A DNA stretch of 64,000 bases, from contig CAMZMU010000062.1 in the NCBI GenBank assembly GCA_947311845.1, forward strand, positions 46,334,030-46,398,029, written 5' to 3'. Numbering within the stretch: position 1 is the stretch's first letter; every line of letters starts with the position of its first letter. The notes below the pieces were generated by a model that searched no databases, was not told where the DNA came from, and was given only the letters and a program-made list of their open reading frames with translations. Positions 55,853-64,000 of the stretch are shown in pieces. This DNA is from Poa pratensis. Taxonomy: Eukaryota > Streptophyta > Magnoliopsida > Poales > Poaceae. A program made the translations under genes and the position numbers.

Positions 55853-56740
55853 ACCTCAGCACGGGGAGTTGTCTCTTGTCGTCCTCCTCTAGTTTGTTTC
55901 AATGCCAGAAACCATAAATAAGGTTAGGTTGGCTTCTATGTTGGTTTATCTATCTCTTTTAATTCCTGAAAACTTTCAGTCTTTTAGTTTGAACCAAGAC
56001 TTTGTGTGTGATAGATATGTCACTTTGCTCAGCCTTTTGTTGCTCTTTTGTTGAACAATATATATGGTATTAGTGATCTTTGCTCTTGGTGCAAATAACC
56101 TACTATTCGATATTTTTCAGTCTGTCCTGCAGTCTACTGCCATCTAGTTTTTCATTTCTAACTGCACTTGGTAGTACTGCTGCGTGCTTTGTCATTTCTA
56201 CATGCACTTGGTGGTCTCTGTACCCCGAGATGCAGTTTGGTGATCTCTGTGTGAGTTTTTTGAAAGAAAAGTTGCAGATACAACAGGTTTTTCAGAGATA
56301 GCAACAGGTTTTTCAGAGATAGCAACAGGTTTTTTCAAGCTGAATTGCAGGGAGAGGAAGTTTTCTTCGAGATCTAACCTGGAACCTGTGATCTACACCG
56401 ATGTAGGCGCTTTTGTTGTCTGGAGGCTTGAGTATCTCTTCCATCTGGGTTTGTAGCGTGGTTTTTCTTTCGTTGTGGTCTCTCTCTACCCCTCTGTTTT
56501 TCTTGTCAGATGGAGGCGTCGGGGGTGGTGACTGGGGGCAACGCTGCAGCTGATCGTGGCTTTCTTGAAGAAGAAGAAGGTCCTTTCCGTGGTGTGGCTT
56601 TGGATTCTTTCTTCCTGGGCTTTGTACCAACTGGCCTTTTCTTTGGCCTTTTCGGGTCGGGCTGGAGTAACTCGACCCGTTAGGATGGGCTAGTACGTGG
56701 GTTGGGGGTGGGGGGACGTGGGCTTATTTCGACTGAAATT
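55853..56740. other. Right arm of the MULE, noncoding
   Basis: 3' flank of the B3 gene. A short triple repeat, caacaggtttttcagagatag, occurs at about 56,282-56,340. The G+C content rises toward the end. A short antisense open frame at 56,630-56,313 has no recognisable domain. Confidence 0.4.
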
Positions 56741-56748
56741 GGTTCCCT

Positions 56749-56812
56749 CGTCAGTCGTTTTTGTCGTCAGTCGTTTCTTTCGTCAGTTGTTTCCGTCGTC
56801 AGTTGTTGTAAG
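56749..56812. repeat. Four 16-bp subterminal repeats at the MULE right end
   Basis: The motif cgtcagt(c/t)gtt recurs at 56,749, 56,765, 56,781 and 56,797, exactly 16 bases apart. Inverted versions (cgactgac) occur at 56,849-56,856 and 56,875-56,882. The left end has gcgtcagtcg at about 42,904. They are candidate binding sites for the transposase or the B3 protein. Confidence 0.8.
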
Positions 56813-57022
56813 CTTCCTACGTGTCAGCGCGTGATTGGTCCAAAAAAACGACTGACAGCGAAATGAAAATCAGCCGACTGACCAATAGACACTCCCGAAA
56901 AAATTAATCGAACCCGTAAACGGAACGGCTCGATGTGAAAACCCCTCCAGCTTCATCGCTAAACCCCTCGCCCCGCTGCGCCAAACCAATCACCCCGCCC
57001 CCATCTACGGTTCCCCGTCCCC

Positions 57023-57822
57023 ATGGCCGTCGCCGACGCGGTGATGCCCTCGCCGCCGCAGATCGTCCTCGCCCCGATGCTGACACTCGCCCGCGCCGCG
57101 GCCAAAGCGCGCCCCTACCTTTCCTCCGCGTTTTCGGTAAAGAACATATCCTCCGCGTGTGCTGTTGCTCACTCCGCTGGTTGGGCCGCCGTGGTCGTCG
57201 CACGCCGCGTCTGGGGCGAGGGCTCAGCATCCCTCGTGTTTCTCGAGGCGCTCACCGGCGCGGCGCAGAAGGCCTGCCTCTGCTTCATCTTTCTCTTCTT
57301 CGCGCATATGGCCTTGCTGCTGTGCGGGCACGGCTTCGATGGCCTGCTCTTCCTGGCTGAAATTGTATATGATCTCGTCCTTGATTTCAGGAAGGTACGT
57401 ACAGTAGAAATAACTCCCTGTGATCTTTCCTTTGTTCGAACTACAACATTAGTGGTTCATCTGCCTTACTGCATTCTTGTTTCAAACGACTACTGTTACT
57501 CATGTCCATCGTTGTGATTGTGCTGTGCTCCTCAGAGTGACATTGGAAAAATAATTCAGGAGTCATTTAGCTACCCTGGCGCTGTCTGGAGGGGTCGCCT
57601 ATGTGTTCTGCATCCTGCTAACTGTCGCTGGTTATCTGGTGGCAACGATGTTGTCACCTATGGATGGATCGATATCTATGGGAGAAAAAGTTGGTTCCAT
57701 AATCATGGATGTAGGGGCATTTGGCAGTCATGCGGTATTAATTTGCTTTTATCTCGTTCCGGCTTTCGTACCTCGTGCCCGGAGGGAGGACCAATCGGAT
57801 AGGCGTCGCAGTTTGCTGAGGT
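57023..57822 (+). pseudogene. Copy C of membrane-protein gene, 2-bp frameshift in exon 2
   Basis: Exon 1 at 57,023-57,394 is open (MAVADAVMPSPPQIVLAPML...) and ends at a consensus donor (gaag|gtacgt). It contains about eight extra codons (around SVKNISSA) relative to copy D. Exon 2 begins after ctcctcag at about 57,536 with SDIGKIIQESFSYPGAV, then lacks two bases relative to copy D near 57,592 (gtctgga against gtctttgga). Downstream the correct frame resumes as YVFCILLTVAGYLVATMLSP and RARREDQSDRRRSLLR to the stop near 57,822. As read, the protein would be garbled after about residue 143. Hydrophobic segments match copy D. Confidence 0.75.
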
Positions 57823-57824
57823 AG

Positions 57825-59560
57825 ATATATAACTTCCCCTTGCCCTTGCTTTGGTCCTTTTGTCGGTGATCCACATGCATTTTCAGTTAATGTGTATATC
57901 ATAAGTACATTAGCCTCCTACTACCGTGAAAATAGTCCCTGCAATGTTGTTAATTTCCAATCGTTTTTCTCGGCTGTGAAACCTACTGCCAACTGAAGTT
58001 GATATTCATTAACATGTAGTAGTATTCTTATATATTAAATCAGTGAGAGTTTTGCTATTCCTTCTGCTTCTTGCATATTAGCATTCATGGCGAACTTTAG
58101 AACTAGCCTCGACGTTCAGTTGTGCGAGTGGCCAACGGATGCAATTCTAAGGTATGCCTTTACTACAAAGAGATTATGAAAAGGACCAATATCATCTAAT
58201 GAGAAAAAGTAATAATAATTCTGTACATTCTATAATCCCTTGTTATCATTGTATTTGTGCAGCTAAAAAGACTGTACAGAACACGGTTGCTGCTTCTGAA
58301 CTTCTTGCGATCACCTTTCTTCAGAACTGTTGACTAAGAATTTCACCATTTGAACCAATGAAAGGAATTAAAGTTGTCAAGTTTTTTCCATGGCCTGTTA
58401 GTCTACTCGATCTTAGCTGCATCTTCCATTGTGCCCTGTTATGCAACTCAGTTTAATGCCTTATTTACTTTACTAAAAGAATGAATACTACAGTTTACTC
58501 TCTATTTTTGCATTTGTGACACTAATTACCCCATATAGTGAAAAAACGTGTAGATTACCCATTTTAAAAAGATTGGACCCTCTATTCTGATGCATTTATG
58601 TTGGATAAGGTGTGGGGTGATGAACCGATGATTGATGCTCAAATATATTAAAACAACGATGAGGAGTTGAATAGATGGTGAAGAGAAAGCTGAACATTAT
58701 TGTAAATAGCGCCATTCCATACTTATATATTTAGATGCGCCACATAGTCCCAAGATACCCGTATAGTCTAACGAAACAGTCAGAATGTCAAAATGAGGTA
58801 AAATTGTGTTAATTTATATATATGATGTATTTCTGATTTTGTTTCACTAAATAAGGTAATAAGTGTCACACATTGCAACTATGGGGTAAAATGTAGAGTT
58901 CGTTCTTACTAAAAATAAGTGAAATGTACGAAAGATAATGATTTAAATTTCATAATGCCTCGCAATGTAAAAGTTACTTCCATTGCTGGAAAATGAGTGG
59001 CATAGCCTTTAGCTTTATAGTACTTAAGGCTATAACATTGGGTGCTTAATGTGTAATCTGATAAAAGCTTGGGTTGGTTTGTTAGCAGAGAAATATTTCC
59101 TACTCTTTGACATTTGTCACAAGATTTAACATATTCAGCACAATCCTTAAATAAAGTTCAGAAGCAGCAACCAGATTGTAATACCTTTGCTCCTGTGCGT
59201 TCTCCTGCATGATGCCCTCCATAGGGACTGTCGTGACAATCTCTTATAATAGCCTGTTGTTCATGCTCAGGTACACAACGTCTAATAATACCATGATGGT
59301 GGAATTCTTCATGCTCTGTTTGTAAGACCCTATTGGAAGAAATGCTTCCTTGAACCATTGATCTTGTAAACTAGTGTGACTGCAGTCAGTTTGTATACTT
59401 ATGTTGTATCCACGGTAACTTTTGGCAAGTGGGTCATTTTGTACATCCTCGTGGTTATCAGGATTGGTTAGACTACCAAAAAATTGTTTCTGCCAGATTA
59501 GACTGAAAGAATTACATGTTGGAAATGCAATCAGCAAGACGGTATCTATAGACAATCCAA
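57825..59560. other. 3' flank of duplicon copy C
   Basis: Noncoding. Blocks match flanks of the other copies (aacctactgcca, cttcatgctctgtttgtaa, tgttgtatccacggtaac). No gene seen. Confidence 0.5.
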
Positions 59561-59574
59561 CTAAAAGTGTGTTT

Positions 59575-60090
59575 GGTTAGGCTTATTTTTAGCTTTTAAA
59601 ATTTGACTTATAAGTTAAAAAAGCACCTTAATAGATGCTTTTGCACTTGGTTTTTGCGTTATACCATCATGCATCAATGTGGAGTCAAAAGCCAAAGCCA
59701 AAAGCACCCATTTATATGTTTTTTGAATTATGGGTCGAAGTCCAACAATCCAGATATAACCCTAATCAAACTACCCATGAGAAAGAAAAATAAGTTTCTC
59801 GTCTATACAGTCTCAACCTTAATTTAGTACAATATTGTCTGTTTAACTGGAGTTGCGTAACTAGGGCTATGAAACCGGGTCATTAGCCGAGTACTACACT
59901 AGTCAAGGATATGCGTAACCATAACCTTGTTGATTATGGAAGATCTGGACTGGATTTTTTTGTTCAATGACATCACTTTTGTGACTCCTATGACATGATA
60001 AAACACTTCTAAAAGCACCTTTTAATGTTGCTAATTAAATGTGACGGGTGGGGGTATCTACTCTGCCAAACACTTTGCTTAAAATTTTGT
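59575..60090. mobile_element. Possible hAT-like MITE
   Basis: The segment starts gtgtttggttaggctta and ends near ctctgccaaacac; the ends share gtgtttgg/ccaaacac. A related, shorter sequence occurs in the flank of copy D (about 63,130-63,240), so it predates or spread with the duplication. No target duplication found. Confidence 0.35.
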
Positions 60091-60094
60091 CCCT

Positions 60095-60910
60095 GTAATT
60101 TGGCATAAAAATGTCAAAACTAAGTTATTAGCAGAGTAATATGCATATCTTTTTCATCCAGAAAAAGGAGGAAATAAAAAAAACAAATTAGCATGAGTGT
60201 ATTCGGGGAAAACGGAATCCAGCAAGCCACAAAAAAATGAAGGGAGGCGGCCACCGAGACGCTAGATGGGACATTGGCACGCTAGGGCCCACCAGGCGCG
60301 CTTAGAAGGTTGCCTCCCGTTGCTTGCCTTGACGTACCCCTCTATAAAGGACGAAAAAAAACCATGTCCCAAAAGCACATTGTTTGGTGTCGGGTTGTAA
60401 CTAGGGATTCTCTCTTCCGAGCAAAATTCTGTAATTAACACTCTTTTTCTCACTAATCGGACTAAAAAAAGCACATTGTTTTTGGCGAAACAAAACACCA
60501 ACCATCCAAAACAAGGTTCCTGGGTTCAGATTGAGCTCTCTCTCCACGCCGGAGAGGAGGCTTTGGGCGCAAATCTTTGCCACCATTGTAAAATTTCAGA
60601 GTCTAACTGAGAACCGTGTTAGGAATAGAGTTCCGAGCAATTAGATCGAAGTATCAAACTTTCCTATTCGACATCAAATCTGAACGGGAGGATATGCTGG
60701 ACCGATTCGGGCTCGTGTACCCATTCAGAAACCGTATCCACCAGGAATTTTGAAATTAGAACCAAACACAAACGGAACAGCAAGCCGTTAAACCCCCTCT
60801 GTCCCGCGGTGTCCATCGCTAACCCCTCGCCCCGCTGCGCGAACCCAAATCACCCCGCCCCCGTCGACAGGGAGAAGCTTCAAGGCCGAGGATCTACGGT
60901 TCCGCGTCCC
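60095..60910. other. 5' flank of copy D, no gene seen
   Basis: Noncoding. The part from about 60,600 (ctaactgagaa...accgattcgggctcgtgt...gtatccacc) is the continuous form of the sequence split by the 14-kb MULE in copy C (42,690-42,857 and 56,905 on). A tctataaa at about 60,341 is the only TATA-like motif noted. Confidence 0.5.
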
Positions 60911-60911
60911 C

Positions 60912-61832
60912 ATGGCCGTCGCCACCGCGGTGATGCCCTCGCCGCCGACGTCGGGGATCCTCGCCCCAATGTTGGCTCTCGCGCGCGGCGCGGCCAAAGC
61001 GCCCCCCGACCTGGGCTCCGCATGTGCTTCGGTTCTCGCCGCTGGTTTGGCCGCCGGGGTCGTGGCGCGCCGCGTCTGGGGCGAGGGCTCCGCCTATCTC
61101 GTTTTTGTCGAGGCAGTCACGGGCGCGGCTCACAAGGCCTGCCTCTGCTTCAGCTTCCTCTTCTTCGGGCGTATAGCCTTGCTGCTGTGCGTGCACGGCT
61201 TCGATGGCCTGCTAGTCCTGGGTGCAGTTGTATTTGATCTCGTTCTTGATTTCAGGAAGGTATGGCCGAAATAACTCCCTGTTATCTTTCACAACATTAG
61301 ATATGCTAGTGCCTGGGCTCTAGATTGTATTAAATTTTACATTTGCACCGTTCGCTTTAAGTTTCCAAACATTTTTCAAGTTGTTCTGAATTCCTGATGA
61401 CTCATGAGTTTGTGCTAGTCTTATATAGCAATGCATCAATTCATCTGGCATTACGGCCATCCTTTTTTCGGACTTCCAGTCTTCCACATGTGCTCATGCC
61501 CATCGTTGTGCTTGTGTTGTGCTCTTCAGAGTGAAGCAGGACAAATAGTTCGGGAGTCCTTTCAGGAGACATTTAGCTTTCCCGGCGCTGTCTTTGGAGG
61601 GGTCGCGTATGTGTTCTGCATCCTGCTAATTGTCGCTGGTTATCTGGTGCCAATGATGTCGTCACATGTGGATGGATCGATATCTATGGGAGAAAAAATT
61701 GGTTCCATGGTCATGGATGTAGGGAAATTTGGCATGTATGCCATATTAATTTGCTTTTTTGTCATTACAGCTTTCATGCCTCGTGCCCGGAGGGAGGACC
61801 AGTCGGTTAGAGGTCGCAGTTTGTTGAGGTAG
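60912..61832 (+). CDS. Copy D: intact small four-segment membrane protein, unknown function
   Basis: Exon 1 60,912-61,259 (116 codons) and exon 2 61,530-61,832 (100 codons plus stop) join in phase 0 across gaag|gtatgg and ctcttcag|agt, giving 216 aa. The start is the ATG in ccatggccg, matching copy C. Four hydrophobic stretches are visible: SVLAAGLAAGVVA, ACLCFSFLFFGRIALLLCV, VAYVFCILLIVAGYLV and YAILICFFVITAFM. The C-terminus is basic (RARREDQSVRGRSLLR). I do not recognise a characterised family. It is the only copy of four without a lesion, so it probably carries the function of this locus. Confidence 0.75.
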
Positions 61833-63235
61833 ACAAGCTAATCGTTTTTCCTAGCTGTGAAACCTACTGCCAAGTGAAGAATATATTTATACATGGAGTA
61901 TTGGTATATATCAAATCAGTGAGGGTTTTGCTATTCCTCTGCTTTTTGCATATTTGCATTCATGGCAAACTTTGGAATTGTGCGAGCGGCCAACGAGTGT
62001 ATGACTTTATTACAAAGAAATTATGAAAAAGACCAACATCATGTATATGAGAGAAAGTAGTATTTATTAGGTATATTATGTCGTTGTATATGTGCAGCTA
62101 GTGAGATTATAACACAACATGTGTGTTGTTTCCGAGCTGTTTGCAATAACTTGCTTGAAACTGTTGATTGAGAACTCCATTTGAACCAACGAAAGGACCC
62201 AACGTTCTCAAGTTTTTTACATGGGCTGTTAGTCTACTCTTAGCTGCATCTTCCATTTTGCCCTGTTCTGCGACCCAAATTAATGCCTTATAAACTTTAC
62301 TAAAATAAGCGAATTGTTCCAAAGGACAAGATTGATTTGAATGTCATGATGCCTCACAATATAAAAGTTACTTCCATTGCTGGAAATTGAGTGGCACAGC
62401 CTTTAGCTTTATAGCACTTCAGACTAACAATTAGTGCTTAATGTTTATACGTCAATATTCTTTATGTCGTAATCTGATCAAAGCTTCGGTTGTGGGATGT
62501 TGGCAGAGAAAGCTAAAAATACAAGAATGTGTCTGAAGATTGACGATCTACACCCAGTTCTGCTAATGTTGTGAGTTATCTCAACAGAAACAAATTTCCA
62601 GAGGAAAATAGAATATTTTTCATATTTACTCCTTTCAAGTACTATTGGTAGAACCTAGCTAGTCATCAATATCATATGAAATCTTCTGTATACGTGCTTC
62701 TTTCTACTACCACTAGCTCCTAAGATCCTAACCACCGCTAGCTATGGAGTTTGTTTGGTCATTAGGTGTCCGGTGATGATATTTGATACTCTTCTAGGAT
62801 ACTCTTTCACAAGTTTACAGTATGATGTACTGATGTACATATGATGGTCGAATTCTTCATGCTCTGTTTGTAATACCCTATTGGTAGAAAATGCTTCCAT
62901 TAGTCATTGATCTTAATTGTGAATGGTATGACTGCCGCCACTTTGCATTCTAATGTTGTATCCACGGTAACTTTTTGCAACTGGGTTATGTATGTGGTGA
63001 CATTTTGTATATCATCGTGGTCATCAGGGGTGGTTGGAATGCCAACAATCGTTTCTATCAGATTAGTCTGAAAGAGTTTCATGCTAAAAAATGCAATCAG
63101 CAAGACAATATCCTATAGACAACACATACATGTGTTGGTTAGGCTTTTAATGTTTGGTTTATCAGTCAGAAAAGTACATAAATAGATGCACTTGGCTTTT
63201 GGCTTATACCATCATGCAACATAATGCAGTGAAAA
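61833..63235. other. 3' flank of duplicon copy D
   Basis: Noncoding. It aligns blockwise with the flanks of copies A, B and C, and is the most complete version. No gene seen. Confidence 0.5.
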
Positions 63236-63239
63236 GCCA

Positions 63240-63610
63240 AAATCACCCGAGGTGCTGGCACCTGCTGCTTCCAGGATGGAACATTCCTAATGACGACATC
63301 CATCTGGTCATTTCTTCTATAAAATGGCCTTTAAGCAGCCATTCTTCATGGAGGTTTTCATACTTGCTCTCTGGTCCATTTGGATCACCAGGAATGACCA
63401 CATTTTCAAGAGGATTCGTGCCAACCTCTTCCGCTGTTTGAAGAAATTCAAAGATGAGCTTGATTGGGTTGCTTTCCGCGCCAACAGAGCCAGCTTGGTT
63501 GGGTTCAAGAGTTGGACCCACAATTTTGGAGGGAATTAGTTTTCTTTTTTGTAATCTTAGTCAGTAGCTGCTGGAATTTGTAATCTAATGAAAAGACTGG
63601 TGGCTTAGCA
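63240..63610 (+). mobile_element. LINE 3' fragment
   Basis: An open frame ending at 63,539 reads FFMEVFILALWSIWITRNDH, then IFKRIRANLFRCLKKFKDEL, the extreme C-terminus typical of plant LINE ORF2 proteins (SIW..RND..F). A short 3' UTR with gtaatct follows. It is heavily 5'-truncated; target duplication not identified. Confidence 0.7.
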
Positions 63611-63614
63611 AGGG

Positions 63615-64000
63615 GCGAATAGCTCCTGTGCGACGTCTTTGTGGGGAGTTGTTTGTGGTGCGACGTCGTTGGCTGAAATTGCTCTCGTGCGATGTTTCGT
63701 AGCTAGCGAATAGCTCAGACAAGACTAGGTGATAAAACGGCTGTCTGGCTCTTAACGGAGGTGTAGATTAGGTTAGGACTTGGCTGGTTGGCTGGTTATG
63801 TGCTCCGACAGGTGGGACCGACCAAGTTGCCACGACACTGTACGGAGCCGAGTAGCCCCCATTCCACTCCCGCTCGATCCGCCCCTGCTCGACGGCGCAG
63901 CCCTTTTCCGGCAGCAACGATTTCTTCTCGCCGGCTGTGTAGCGACTTCTCTCGGCGGTGGCGCAGCTTTCACTGGTGAGTAATTTCGCGACCCTAGTCT
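63615..64000. other. Window edge, unassigned G+C-rich sequence
   Basis: G+C content rises after 63,780 and short open frames appear on both strands. It ends with actggtgagtaatttcg, which contains a donor-like ggtgagt, so this may be the first exon of a + strand gene continuing beyond the window. No domain recognised. Confidence 0.25.

Larger units (their letters stand above)
42866..56896. mobile_element. 14-kb Mutator-like element with three genes
   Basis: Flanked by an 8-bp repeat, gaaaaaat, at 42,858-42,865 and 56,897-56,904. The host sequence on both sides resumes the 5' flank of the membrane-protein gene (cgattcggg...cgtgtaccca...ccgtatccac on the left, aaacggaac on the right, as in continuous form at 60,700-60,780). 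The ends form a degenerate inverted repeat of about 50 bp sharing agtcg(a/g)ctga and gtcagtcg. Inside are a Ulp1-like protease (+), a FAR1/MULE transposase (-) and a B3-domain protein (+). MULEs with an Ulp1 gene are known in plants (KAONASHI type); I infer this belongs to that broad group. Confidence 0.8.

Noticed and set aside
1..64000. CRISPR arrays, operons, bacterial ribosome binding sites
   Set aside because: The DNA is plant nuclear. Direct repeats are tandem or dispersed transposon repeats without regular unique spacers.
1..64000. LTR retrotransposon gag-pol or long terminal repeats
   Set aside because: No protease, integrase or Ty1/Ty3-type reverse transcriptase motifs and no long direct repeats with TG...CA ends were found. 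Retroelement sequence here is LINE-type.

Overview
This window is nuclear DNA from a grass (Poaceae; species not determinable). It has many introns, Stowaway and hAT miniature elements, LINE 3' ends, a grass-type Helitron, and fragments of plant genes (FtsZ, TAP46, protein disulfide isomerase, amidase). It is mostly transposable elements set into a locus that carries a repeated small membrane-protein gene.

Backbone: four related copies of an unrecognised two-exon membrane-protein gene lie on the + strand. Copy A (about 100-430, with distal flank reappearing at 20.4-20.8 kb), copy B (22.9-25.9 kb) and copy C (57.0-59.6 kb) are broken in different ways. Copy D (60,912-61,832) is the only intact one. 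A minus-strand amidase pseudogene (28,641-26,275) and a second, much decayed amidase fragment (about 33.0-33.2 and 39.86-39.97 kb) lie between copies B and C.

Mobile DNA, left to right: a Helitron 3' end on the minus strand (1,648); a Helitron with a frameshifted Rep-helicase gene ending at 12,285; a perfect 35-bp inverted repeat resembling a tRNA-derived SINE head; a low-coding stretch (12.3-22.3 kb) with tandem repeats; a LINE 3' end in copy B; a hAT MITE that supplies the amidase stop codon; a LINE tail in an amidase intron; an FtsZ pseudogene fragment upstream of another Helitron terminus (32,784); a hAT element (33,202-39,846) containing a mariner-like element (33,268-37,524) that itself contains fragments of TAP46 and PDI genes; a Stowaway MITE (42,162-42,428).

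The most notable object is a Mutator-like element of about 14 kb (42,866-56,896) inserted just upstream of copy C. It carries three multi-exon genes with reading frames that look intact: a 19-exon Ulp1-type (C48) protease with a DUF1985-like N-terminal half, a FAR1/MULE transposase, and a small B3-domain DNA-binding protein. The protease and transposase genes converge; the transposase and B3 genes diverge from a CT-rich region. The right end carries four copies of a 16-bp motif. An element with its own transposase, a SUMO-protease-like protein and a DNA-binding protein is the best candidate here for an undescribed system.
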